A stretch of DNA of 64,000 nt from Nocardia veterana NBRC 100344 (GTDB taxonomy: Bacteria; Actinomycetota; Actinomycetes; Mycobacteriales; Mycobacteriaceae). The notes under the pieces are model-generated. The model worked only from the letters and a program-made list of their open reading frames with translations, was not told the DNA's origin and made no database searches. The stretch covers positions 1-64,000 of the forward strand of contig NZ_BAGM01000073.1 in assembly GCF_000308855.1 (NCBI RefSeq), written 5' to 3'. Shown here one piece after another: positions 18,034-26,970 of this stretch; positions within the stretch are counted from its first letter, which is position 1, and each line of letters starts with the position of its first letter. Position numbers and translations under genes: made by a program.

Positions 18034-19248
18034 CTACAGCCCCAGTTTTGTCACCGCGTTGTCCTCCAATGGATTCGCGGTGCGGATGTAGCCGTGCACG
18101 GTGCGCGGATTGGACCAGCGGCCCTGACGCATGATCTCGCGATCGCTGGCCCCGCCGAGGGCTGCCTGGGTGGCGAATCCGGCGCGCAACGAATGCCCGG
18201 AGAACAGAGCCGGATCCAGGCCGGCCCGCGCGGCATAGCGTTTGACCAGTTCGGCGACCGCCCGCCCGGAGATCGGCCGGGCGCCGATACCGCCGTGCCG
18301 GGAAACCGGCGGGAACAGCGGAGCATCGGGATCCACCCGCTCGGCGCCGGTGAAACCGTGGCAGCGATGGACCTCGGTGCGATCGGTCGCGGTCGCGGCG
18401 ACCCATTCCCGCACCCTCTCCGGGGTGCCGGAAACGATGTCGCGCAACGCGATCCAGTCCGCGAAAGCGCATACCGGGCAGGTCGCCGGGCGTGCGCCGC
18501 GCGGCAGCGCCACCGATTGCGCGCCCACGCCGGTCGGGTCGGTTTTCGTCGCGGGCAGCCGCACCAGCAGGATCGGCTCGCCGGTGGCGTGATCGAGATG
18601 TACCGCCACATCACCGATTCGGAGCCCGGCCAGTTCACTGCGGCGCAGGGCGCCGGCGAAGCCGGCCAGCAACAGCAGCCGATCGCGGCGCCGCGCCGGT
18701 TCGTGCGGCCAGCCGGGCTCCGGCAGCCCGGCCAGGAGTTGCTCCAGCGTGTGCAGCAGCACCGGTCGCTTCCGCCGGGGAACACTGCGGCGGGTCCGGC
18801 GGATACCACGCAGGGTCAGCCGCACCACATCCGAGCGGGTGGGGGAGGCCAGCCCGTTGGCGGCGTGCACTGCGGCGATGGCAGCGCTCTTGCGTTCCAG
18901 CGTGGCGGGCCCGAATGCCCAGTCCCCGGACGGCTTTCGGGCATCCGCGGCCGCGGCGAGATAGACCGCGACGTCGAGGGCGTCGGCGGGCAGGGCACGA
19001 CGTGCCTCCGCCGCACACCACGCCGACCACGCGATCCAGTCGGATCGGTAGGCGCGCACGGTATTCGGCGACTGCGACGCTTCCAGATAGCGGCTCAATG
19101 CCGCCGCCTGGTCGGAGTCGAACCGCTCGCGCACCATACGCAGCGCGGCCGCGTCCACGAGCACACTGCGCACTCCGCGTCGCAGTTCGGTGCGGACCAC
19201 ATCCGGGACGGCGATATCGACGACAGCGGGATCCGGTGCGGCACTCAT
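18034..19248 (-). CDS. Orphan tyrosine recombinase (phage/XerC-type integrase)
   Basis: The 404-aa protein has a SAM-like N-terminal core-binding domain (about residues 45-130, with SPNTVRAYRSDW) and a catalytic domain with Arg in GALRRSEL, the HSLR box in SGHSLRAGFA, a Trp in QGRWSN and the nucleophile Tyr in VHGYIR. All catalytic residues seem present, so it could be active. ATG 19248 is taken as start; ATG 19272 is an alternative. No excisionase, phage genes or attachment repeats flank it, and the DNA upstream holds a decayed acetyltransferase gene, which suggests an old insertion site. Confidence 0.88.
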   Translation of the reverse strand: MSAAPDPAVVDIAVPDVVRTELRRGVRSVLVDAAALRMVRERFDSDQAAALSRYLEASQSPNTVRAYRSDWIAWSAWCAAEARRALPADALDVAVYLAAAADARKPSGDWAFGPATLERKSAAIAAVHAANGLASPTRSDVVRLTLRGIRRTRRSVPRRKRPVLLHTLEQLLAGLPEPGWPHEPARRRDRLLLLAGFAGALRRSELAGLRIGDVAVHLDHATGEPILLVRLPATKTDPTGVGAQSVALPRGARPATCPVCAFADWIALRDIVSGTPERVREWVAATATDRTEVHRCHGFTGAERVDPDAPLFPPVSRHGGIGARPISGRAVAELVKRYAARAGLDPALFSGHSLRAGFATQAALGGASDREIMRQGRWSNPRTVHGYIRTANPLEDNAVTKLGL

Positions 19249-19329
19249 CGCGACACAGGCTACCGGTCCCATGCTTCGCGGTGGCCGTGCGCGCTGGGAA
19301 GAACGGCCGATTGCGCTCTCGTTGGTCCT

Positions 19330-19818
19330 GGTCGTCGATGATCGCCGGGGTGCAGACGTGTGGGCATCGGCAGCCCGGTACCTGGCCTGCGCTCGCGAAC
19401 GGATACCGCCGGAGGCCGTATTCGCGCTGGGCGGGCCGGAATTCGAGAACCTGGCGATTACTCCGATCGGCGCGCGGCGGGCGGCCGACTCGTGGGCGGT
19501 GGGGGCGGTGCGGCAGCTCGAGCCCGGCCACGGCGAGCCGAAGTCGATGCACACGGCGGGTCCGCGGGCGACGAAGCGGGTGGCGGTGAGGGCGAACGCG
19601 ATCGACTACTGCTCTCTCCGGGCGGGCAGGGCATCGGCACCGCGACCGTGCACCACCTTCCGGTGCTCGCGCGCGAGCGGGGATATCGGCGAATCAGCCT
19701 GGAACCGTTGCGGCGGAAGCCTTTCGGCCCGCCCGCCGACTGTACGAACCGTGCGGATTCGTGCGATTCGACGACCGCCCGGACTCCGACGGCAGCGTAA
19801 TCATGACCCGGACACGTG
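19330..19818 (+). pseudogene. GNAT family acetyltransferase pseudogene (at least two frameshifts)
   Basis: Pieces of one GNAT protein run in the normal order but in three frames. From about 19350 (frame of 19190) reads RERIPPEAVFALGG and VRQLEPGHGEPKSM; from about 19630 (frame of 19360) reads GIGTATVHHLPVLARERGYR and RISLEP; from about 19710 (frame of 19761) reads AEAFRPARRLYEPCGF then SVIMTRT. The middle piece holds the acetyl-CoA loop. No single frame covers the fold, so the gene is dead unless the shifts are sequencing errors. Confidence 0.75.
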
Positions 19819-19819
19819 A

Positions 19820-21466
<1,647 letters not shown>

Positions 21467-21526
21467 CCGGAACCGCCGAACCGGGTGCGTCGATCGGTCT
21501 CCGGCGCAACGAGATTCGCGCCCGCT

Positions 21527-22294
21527 TCAGTGCGAGGTGATTCGCGCCTTCATCGCCGCGAGTCGCGCGGCGAACTCCTCGGAGTTCAGCGACGCCAGCT
21601 GCGGCCCGATCTCGGTGTCGACGGCCTCGGCATGCGAATCGAGGGTTCGGGTGATCCGCATCGTGCGCTTGGTGGTGATCAGCAGGTCGCGCGGTGCCGC
21701 CGCAGCCCCCGCGGCCGTCTGCACCGCGGCGGCCACCAGATCGTCGTGATCGCCGAGCACGACCCGATGGACCAGCCCGGCACTGTGCGCCGCCTCGGCA
21801 TCGAGGACCTCGCCCAGCAGCGTCATCGCCGCCGCCTGCTGGGCGCCGACCGCGCGCTGCAGCATCCACGTCATCCCGCCGCCGGGGTGGATTCCCAACC
21901 CGAGGAACCGCGCATCGAATCGGGCGCGGGGTCCGGCCAAGCGCACATCGGCGGCCAGCGCCACGTTGAGCCCGGCACCGACCGCGGCGCCGCCGACCGC
22001 GGCAACAGTGGGCAGCGCGCACTCGGCGATCGCGAGGAATCCGGCGTAGATGGCACGCAGGCCGGCCTCCCCGGCCTCGCCGAGTGCGGCGAGATCCGCA
22101 CCGGCGCAGAATGCCGGTGGGGCGCCGGTGATCACGATCGCGGACACGCCGGAATCGCCCTCCGCCTCCGCGATCGCGGCGGCCAGTTGCTCGGAAAGTC
22201 CGAGCGTCAACGCATTTCGGCGTTGCGGGTCCGACACCGTCACCACCGCGACCGTGTCGTGCCGCTCCATCGTGATCTCCGCCATGTCGGTCAT
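21527..22294 (-). CDS. Enoyl-CoA hydratase/isomerase family protein
   Basis: Crotonase-fold enzyme of 255 aa. The oxyanion-hole regions are visible as PAFCAGADLAAL (about residues 60-70) and AVGGAAVGAGLNVALAAD (about 100-115). At the positions of the classical hydratase glutamates the first (after AVGAG) is not a clear Glu, and the second region reads LGIHPGGG, so hydratase activity is uncertain and another crotonase reaction is possible. It is divergent from the flavodoxin gene. Starts at 22294 or 22285 are both in frame. Confidence 0.82.
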   Translation of the reverse strand: MTDMAEITMERHDTVAVVTVSDPQRRNALTLGLSEQLAAAIAEAEGDSGVSAIVITGAPPAFCAGADLAALGEAGEAGLRAIYAGFLAIAECALPTVAAVGGAAVGAGLNVALAADVRLAGPRARFDARFLGLGIHPGGGMTWMLQRAVGAQQAAAMTLLGEVLDAEAAHSAGLVHRVVLGDHDDLVAAAVQTAAGAAAAPRDLLITTKRTMRITRTLDSHAEAVDTEIGPQLASLNSEEFAARLAAMKARITSH

Positions 22295-22356
22295 CGTAAT
22301 GAGGTGTGGCCACTACGATCCGCAGCAAGCCCGTTCCGACGACGACAAGGAGCACC

Positions 22357-22830
22357 GTGAAGGCCGTCATCGTGTGTGTCTCGGTATCCCACGGCAATAC
22401 CCGCCGCATCGCCGAGGCCATCGGCGAGGTGCTCGACGCGCAGGTGGTCGATCCCGCCGACATCGATCCCGCCGATCTGGCCTCCTACGATCTGGTGGGA
22501 TTCGGGTCGGGCATCTTCACCATGAATTTTCATCCCCGGCTGCGGGAGTGGATTCGGGCGCTGCCGCCGCAGGATCGCCGGCGGGCGTTCGTCTTCGCCA
22601 CCAGCGGAATGGTCGAACCGCCCTTTCCGCGGTACACCCGTTCGCTCACAGCGCTGCTGGAGCAGCGCGGCTACGACGTCGTCGACCTGTTCACCTGCCG
22701 CGGATTCGACACCTGGTGGCCGCTGCGGATCATCGGCGGCCTGAGCAAGGGGCACCCGGACACGCGCGATATCCAGGCCGCCCGGAGCTTCGCCGAGGGT
22801 CTCCGGGCGCGCCTGACCGCCTCGTCCTGA
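22357..22830 (+). CDS. Flavodoxin family protein
   Basis: The 157-aa protein has the flavodoxin fold: an N-terminal strand VKAVIVCVSVSHGNTRRIA whose SVSHGNT loop (about residues 8-14) would hold the FMN phosphate, and later GFGSGIF and FVFATSG segments around the flavin ring. Such proteins move electrons at low potential. GTG 22357 is preceded by AAGGAG at 4-nt spacing; a longer frame from 22306 lacks support. It starts 62 bp from the divergent crotonase gene. Its redox partners are unknown. Confidence 0.85.
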   Translation: MKAVIVCVSVSHGNTRRIAEAIGEVLDAQVVDPADIDPADLASYDLVGFGSGIFTMNFHPRLREWIRALPPQDRRRAFVFATSGMVEPPFPRYTRSLTALLEQRGYDVVDLFTCRGFDTWWPLRIIGGLSKGHPDTRDIQAARSFAEGLRARLTASS

Positions 22831-22997
22831 CCCGGAAAGCGCTGCTTCCCGGCCGCCGAGCGCGGCGGCGGTAGCCATGCTCGTCGCTGCCCGCGCCCGG
22901 CAGCTGCCGGGCCGGCTGGACAACGATCCGGCAGCTGTGGAGCGCCTGCTCACGGCCAGGCGAATCCTGCTGCGGCACATTACTTTCGGGAGACCGG

Positions 22998-23426
22998 TCA
23001 GGGTTCGAGATCGACAACGCCGCGCCCGCTGCCGATATCGAACGGCACCGAGACCTGATCGTGCGCGATCAGCCAGGCGCCGTCGATCTTGCGCATGCCG
23101 TAGGTGACCCGGACCCACATACCGTCCGTTGTCGCGCCACTGTTCAGGGTGCCGTGCAGGCGGGCGAAGGCGTGCCCGAAGGCGACGTCCTCGCCCACGG
23201 TGAAGGTCAGGTCGCGAATCTCGTAGTTCACCGTGTCGAAGACCGCGAAGACCTTCGCCCAATTCGCGAGCTTCGCCGCGATCCCGACGTGCTGGAGTGG
23301 CGGCTCGACATCGAAGGACACGACGTCGGGGGTGTAGAGCTGTTCGAGGGCGTCGAGATCCCTGGCCCGCAATGCCTCGACGACCTTGTCGATATGCCGG
23401 TGCAACTCGTGGTCGGCGTTGGTCAT
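22998..23426 (-). CDS. SnoaL-like/NTF2-fold protein
   Basis: The 142-aa protein reads as a SnoaL-like cone: a helix with ALRARDLDALEQLYTPDVV, a strand pair with EIRDLTFTVGEDVAFGH, and a final WVRVTYGMRKIDGAWLI segment. Members are small isomerases, hydrolases or unknown ketosteroid-isomerase-like proteins of the YybH/DUF4440 type. It lies 30 bp downstream of the FMN reductase on the same strand, so the two form an operon opposite an ECF41 sigma factor. Confidence 0.8.
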   Translation of the reverse strand: MTNADHELHRHIDKVVEALRARDLDALEQLYTPDVVSFDVEPPLQHVGIAAKLANWAKVFAVFDTVNYEIRDLTFTVGEDVAFGHAFARLHGTLNSGATTDGMWVRVTYGMRKIDGAWLIAHDQVSVPFDIGSGRGVVDLEP

Positions 23427-23456
23427 GATCGGATTCCTTTGCTCGCAGTGGTCAGT

Positions 23457-24041
23457 TCAGGAGTTGACGAGCGGCGATGCCGCGGCGGCCCGTAACGGCG
23501 CGAGCGCCGTGCTCCAGGCGATGACTTGATCCAGCGTCTTGTGCAGGGCGTCGGTGTGGTGGTCGCGCGGTACGAAGGTGGTGTGGTTCTCGAAATCGGT
23601 GAGCACCGAGACGGCGACCTGATAACCGACATCCGCCATGCCGAGGGTGCTGCAGACCGTGCGGAGCTGCACGGCCGCGCGGGCGCCGCCGTGCACGCCG
23701 TAGGACACGAAGCCGACCGCCTTGTTCGTCCACTCCGCGAACAGATGGTCGAACGCGTTTTTGAGCACTCCCGGCATCCCGCCGTTGTATTCCGGGGTCA
23801 CCACCACGAATCCGTCGCACGGGGCGATCCGCTCGGCCCACGCGCGGGTGTGGGGATTGGCCGACGGGCCGAACATCGGCGGAGCCGGCTCGTCCAGATG
23901 CGGAAGCGGGTGCTCGCGCAGATCGATCAGCTCGAATTCGGCGTCGCCGCGCTGGATGGCCGTATCCAGCACCCACTGCGCGATCTGCGGGCCTCTGCGG
24001 TTGGGCCGGGTACTGCCGAGGATGATGCCGACTCTGGTCAT
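23457..24041 (-). CDS. NADPH-dependent FMN reductase family protein
   Basis: The 194-aa flavodoxin-like protein has the FMN phosphate loop LGSTRPNRRG (about residues 8-17), the FVVVTPEYNGGMPGVLKNAFD flavin segment (middle, given here as TPEYNGGMPG) and a GVHGGARA loop. Relatives reduce quinones, azo dyes or free flavin. Together with the SnoaL-like gene it makes an operon divergent from an ECF41 sigma gene, a typical position for an ECF41 target. A candidate promoter CCTGACA-N16-CGTC lies 35-70 bp upstream. Confidence 0.87.
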   Translation of the reverse strand: MTRVGIILGSTRPNRRGPQIAQWVLDTAIQRGDAEFELIDLREHPLPHLDEPAPPMFGPSANPHTRAWAERIAPCDGFVVVTPEYNGGMPGVLKNAFDHLFAEWTNKAVGFVSYGVHGGARAAVQLRTVCSTLGMADVGYQVAVSVLTDFENHTTFVPRDHHTDALHKTLDQVIAWSTALAPLRAAAASPLVNS

Positions 24042-24082
24042 ATCCGAACACTCCTGTTTCGCTGAACGGGTTACGACACCAC

Positions 24083-24109
24083 GACGACGCAGCCGTCGGG
24101 AATGTCAGG
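24083..24109 (-). promoter_or_regulatory. Candidate ECF41-type promoter for the FMN reductase operon
   Basis: On the minus strand: CCTGACA (24109-24103), 16-nt spacer, CGTC (24086-24083). ECF41 promoters are described as TGTCACA-N16-CGTC. Spacer and -10 match; the -35 matches at four of seven positions. Confidence 0.4.
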
Positions 24110-24112
24110 CCG

Positions 24113-24139
24113 CCTCACATTTCCGGCCCCCGATTCGTC
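24113..24139 (+). promoter_or_regulatory. Candidate ECF41-type promoter for the sigma gene at 24177
   Basis: CCTCACA (24113-24119), 16-nt spacer, CGTC (24136-24139). The -35 matches TGTCACA at five of seven positions. A transcript from here would have a leader of about 30 nt that includes GAAGGAG. Confidence 0.45.
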
Positions 24140-24176
24140 GACAACGGTGAGGGGCCACGGACCGAAGGAGACGACC

Positions 24177-25067
24177 ATGACCGACCCGCACCTGACCGCG
24201 GTGATCAGCGAACGGCGTCAGCTGATCAATCTCGCCTACCGGCTGCTGGGTTCGCTGGCCGAAGCCGAGGACGTGGTGCAGGAGACCTACGCGCGCTGGT
24301 ATGCGCTGTCCGAACGGCAGCGCCAGGAGGTGGCGAGGCCCGGGGCATGGCTGACGACGGTCGCCGGCCGGATCTGTCTGGATCTGCTCGGCTCGGCGCG
24401 GGCGCGGCGGGAACGTTATGTGGGCGAATGGCTCCCGGAGCCGGTCCCCGGTCCGGACGAACGCGTCGGCGGCTCCACCCCGGTCGATCCCGCCGACCGC
24501 GTCACCCTCGACGAGTCGATCAGTATGGCCTTTCTCGTCGTCCTGGATTCCATGACGCCGGCCGAACGCGTGTCGTTCGTACTGCACGATGTGTTCCGGT
24601 ATTCGTTCGCCGAGATCGCCGCGGTCGTCGGCCGCAGCCCGGCGGCCTGCCGGCAGCTCGCCTCCAGCGCCCGCCGCCGCATCGACACCTCCCGGGGCCC
24701 GTCGGCCGGGGACCGCGCCGAGGTGGTTCGTGACTTCAAACGAGCCTGGGAGACAGGCGATATCGCCGCGTTGATCGACCTGCTCGACCCGGAGGCGACC
24801 GCGACGGCCGACAGCGGCGGCTTGGTTCCCGCCTTCCGTGAGCCGATCACCGGCGGTGAGCAGATCGCCCACGCCTGGATGCGGATCGCTTCGCGCAGCA
24901 CCGGATTCACCCTCCAGGAACGCACGGTGAACGGGCAGCCCGGGCTCGTGGCACGCATCGACGACACCATTGTGTCGGTATACGCGTTCGACATCGCCGA
25001 CGACCGGATCACCCGGATCTGGGTGATCCGGAACCCGGAGAAGTTGCGGCACTGGACGGCCGAGTGA
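24177..25067 (+). CDS. ECF41-type (SigJ-like) RNA polymerase sigma factor
   Basis: The 296-aa protein has sigma2 (LAYRLLGSLAEAEDVVQETY, shown by EAEDVVQETY, about residues 20-50), sigma4 with FAEIAAVVGRSPAACRQLAS cut here to FAEIAAVVGRS (about 140-160), and the extra C-terminal SnoaL-like domain of the ECF41 group. Group signatures present are WLPEPVP between sigma2 and sigma4 and NPEKL near the end; the DGGG box is seen as DSGG. In this group the C-terminal domain replaces an anti-sigma factor. Start ATG 24177 has GAAGGAG. Its likely target is the divergent FMN reductase operon. Confidence 0.9.
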   Translation: MTDPHLTAVISERRQLINLAYRLLGSLAEAEDVVQETYARWYALSERQRQEVARPGAWLTTVAGRICLDLLGSARARRERYVGEWLPEPVPGPDERVGGSTPVDPADRVTLDESISMAFLVVLDSMTPAERVSFVLHDVFRYSFAEIAAVVGRSPAACRQLASSARRRIDTSRGPSAGDRAEVVRDFKRAWETGDIAALIDLLDPEATATADSGGLVPAFREPITGGEQIAHAWMRIASRSTGFTLQERTVNGQPGLVARIDDTIVSVYAFDIADDRITRIWVIRNPEKLRHWTAE

Positions 25068-25075
25068 GCGAACGG

Positions 25076-26008
25076 TCAGCGACGCAAGGCGGTCTCGCGA
25101 TGTAGCCGCGCCAGCTTCTGCGGATTGCGCACCGAGTAGAGACCGGTGACCAGACCGTCGTCGATGCGCAGCGCGAGCACGGTGTCGATCTCGCCGCCGA
25201 ACCGCAGAATCAGCGCGGGGTAGCCGTTGACCTGGGCCGCCTGGGCGGACCGGGTGGCCAGATTGTGCAGCGCCGCGGCCAGCAATCCGGCCACCGCCTC
25301 GGCGCCGACCACGGGTGCGGGAGCGGCCTGGGCGACACCGCCGCCATCGCCCAGGAACACCACGTCGGGCGCGAGGATATCCAGTAGGTGCTGCAGTTCA
25401 CCGGTGTCGACGGCCCGTTGGAAGGCCGCCAGCGCCGTGCGCGTGTCGGCTGCGGAGACGTGCCCGCGCGGGCGCCGCGCGGCGACATGGGCCCGCGCCC
25501 GGTAGGCGAGCTGGCGGACCGCGGCCGGAGTCCGGTCGACGGCCGCGGCGATCTCGTCGTAGCCGAGATCGAACACCTCGTGCAGCACGAAGACCGCACG
25601 CTCGACCGGCGCGAGCGTTTCCAGGACGAGCAGCATCGCCATCGAGACGTGTTCGGCCAGCTCGACGTCCTCGGCCACGTCGGGCGCGGTCAGCAAGGGT
25701 TCGGGCAGCCACGGGCCGACATAGGATTCCTTGCGCCGGCCGAGGGCGCGGAGGCGGTCCAACGATTGCCGGGTGACGATCCGGACGAGATAGGCCCGCT
25801 GATCCTGCACCGCGCCGAGTTCGACTCCCGTCCAGCGCAGCCAGGTTTCCTGCAGCACGTCCTCGGCATCGGTGGCGGAGCCCAGCATCTCGTAGGCGAC
25901 GGTGAACAGCAGATTGCGATGAGTCACGAACGCCTCGGTGGCCGGATCCGGGTCGCGAGTACTGCCGCTCCCGTGACCGCCGGGGGTGGTCGCTGCTGTG
26001 CCGGCCAT
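25076..26008 (-). CDS. ECF41-type sigma factor linked to an AhpD-like gene
   Basis: The 310-aa protein has sigma2 (ATDAEDVLQETW), the linker WLPEPLL, sigma4 (YDEIAAAVDRTPAAVRQL) and the C-terminal SnoaL-like domain with both ECF41 signatures intact, DGGG in FLGDGGGVA and NPQKL at the end. The start is ATG 26008 with AGGAG; the longer open frame to 26530 overlaps the divergent gene and is not used. It is convergent with the first sigma gene, 8 bp apart, and divergent from a carboxymuconolactone-decarboxylase family gene, the classical ECF41 arrangement. Confidence 0.92.
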   Translation of the reverse strand: MAGTAATTPGGHGSGSTRDPDPATEAFVTHRNLLFTVAYEMLGSATDAEDVLQETWLRWTGVELGAVQDQRAYLVRIVTRQSLDRLRALGRRKESYVGPWLPEPLLTAPDVAEDVELAEHVSMAMLLVLETLAPVERAVFVLHEVFDLGYDEIAAAVDRTPAAVRQLAYRARAHVAARRPRGHVSAADTRTALAAFQRAVDTGELQHLLDILAPDVVFLGDGGGVAQAAPAPVVGAEAVAGLLAAALHNLATRSAQAAQVNGYPALILRFGGEIDTVLALRIDDGLVTGLYSVRNPQKLARLHRETALRR

Positions 26009-26045
26009 GGCTGTCTCCTGTTCCCTCGCTGCGTGTCGGTCATGG

Positions 26046-26072
26046 GACGCCGACCGCGCACCGCCCGTAACA
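26046..26072 (-). promoter_or_regulatory. Candidate autoregulatory ECF41-type promoter
   Basis: On the minus strand: TGTTACG (26072-26066), 16-nt spacer, CGTC (26049-26046), compared with TGTCACA-N16-CGTC. The -10 ends about 38 nt before the sigma start codon. Confidence 0.6.
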
Positions 26073-26107
26073 CCGAGTCCGCTGTGTCGTCCATCACATG
26101 GATGCCG

Positions 26108-26134
26108 TGTTATGCCGACCCGTTCGCCGCCGTC
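26108..26134 (+). promoter_or_regulatory. Candidate ECF41-type promoter for the AhpD-like gene
   Basis: TGTTATG (26108-26114), 16-nt spacer, CGTC (26131-26134), nearly the same as the promoter of the divergent sigma gene. The -10 ends 42 nt before the start codon at 26177. Confidence 0.55.
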
Positions 26135-26176
26135 TTGTGGTCGTTCGATTCGATACCTGCGAGTGAGGACCACATC

Positions 26177-26662
26177 ATGGAACCCCGTTTCGACCTGAAC
26201 GCCAACGAACTCGGCGCCAAGATCGGCAAGCGATTCGCCAACACCAGCCTGGCCATCATGCAGTCGTCGCTGCCCCCATCGCTGCGGGAACTGGTGGAAT
26301 TGCGTGCCAGCCAGATCAACGGCTGCGGATACTGCGTCGACGCCCACGCCAAGGAACTGGCGGCCGCCGGAGAACCGGCGGTGCGGATCAATCTGGTCGC
26401 CGCCTGGCGCGAGTCGACCGTCTTCACCGAGGCCGAGCAGGCCGCGCTCGCCCTCGCCGAGGAGGGCACCCGCCTCGGCGACGCGCGGCACGGAGTCTCC
26501 GACGACACCTGGGCGCTGGTGCGCAAGCACTACGACGACGATCAGATCGCCGCGCTGGTGTACCTGGTCGCCATGATCAACGCGGCCAATCGGCTGCTGG
26601 TGATCACCAGGACCAAGGGCGGGTCCTATCAGCCGGGCACCTTCGACTCCGCCGCGAACTGA
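26177..26662 (+). CDS. Carboxymuconolactone decarboxylase/AhpD-like alkylhydroperoxidase family protein
   Basis: The 161-aa all-helical protein has the AhpD redox motif GCGYCVDAH (about residues 50-58), that is Cys-x-x-Cys followed by His, preceded by LRELVELRASQ. AhpD-like proteins reduce peroxides or act as disulfide carriers. It is divergent from an ECF41 sigma gene and shares a matching promoter motif, so it is the likely main target. ATG 26177 follows GAGGA. A strong terminator hairpin lies directly behind the gene. Confidence 0.9.
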   Translation: MEPRFDLNANELGAKIGKRFANTSLAIMQSSLPPSLRELVELRASQINGCGYCVDAHAKELAAAGEPAVRINLVAAWRESTVFTEAEQAALALAEEGTRLGDARHGVSDDTWALVRKHYDDDQIAALVYLVAMINAANRLLVITRTKGGSYQPGTFDSAAN

Positions 26663-26675
26663 TCGGTATGCGAAT

Positions 26676-26718
26676 CCCCGTTCGGCTCAGGCTCGCTCGG
26701 TTCCGGAGCCGAACGGGG
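26676..26718 (+). terminator. Terminator hairpin after the AhpD-like gene
   Basis: A perfect 13-bp stem (26676-26688 with 26706-26718) with a 17-nt loop begins 14 bp after the stop codon. Confidence 0.75.
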
Positions 26719-26776
26719 CGGGATTCTCGACAGCGGTACGGGCGTACCACCGAGCCCAGTTTTCCAGGCGTTGCGT

Positions 26777-26949
26777 TGAGGTTTCGTTTCGTCACGTCCA
26801 ACTAAACGTAAATGTAATTCCGCGAAGGGGATCGGCCGGAAGGAGTGCTGCTGACCTCCGATAAGGTTCACTTATCGGAGGTCAGAGCGATAGCGGTTCC
26901 CTTGCGGCGCGATCAATTTCGTTTCGTGTTGTTACGTCGTAAATGACGA
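26777..26949. repeat. TTTCGTTTCGT ... CGTAAATG repeated blocks upstream of the coiled-coil gene
   Basis: Two related blocks flank the palindrome: TTTCGTTTCGTCACGT followed by CGTAAATG (about 26780-26815) and TTTCGTTTCGTGTTGTTACG followed by CGTAAATG (about 26920-26946). The stretch is AT-richer than its surroundings. The second block ends in ACGAAACC, inverted to TTTCGT. It may hold regulator sites. Confidence 0.45.
26851..26885. repeat. Perfect 15-bp palindrome with 5-nt centre
   Basis: CTGACCTCCGATAAG (26851-26865) is followed by GTTCA and by its exact reverse complement (26871-26885). It lies 86-120 bp before the coiled-coil gene, more than 130 bp from the previous gene's own terminator, and has no U-tract, so an operator or recombination site is more likely than a terminator. 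Confidence 0.8.
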
Positions 26950-26958
26950 AACCAACGC

Positions 26959-26964
26959 TACGAT
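26959..26964 (+). promoter_or_regulatory. -10 box of the coiled-coil gene, leaderless
   Basis: TACGAT ends 6 nt before GTG 26971. The 16 bases 26958-26973 are identical to 1613-1628 at the lexA start. Confidence 0.6.
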
Positions 26965-26970
26965 TCTCCG

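Noticed and set aside
24072-24100. GGTTACG followed by CGTC as an ECF41 promoter for the first sigma gene
   Set aside because: The spacer is 18 nt rather than 16; the CCTCACA-N16-CGTC candidate downstream fits better.
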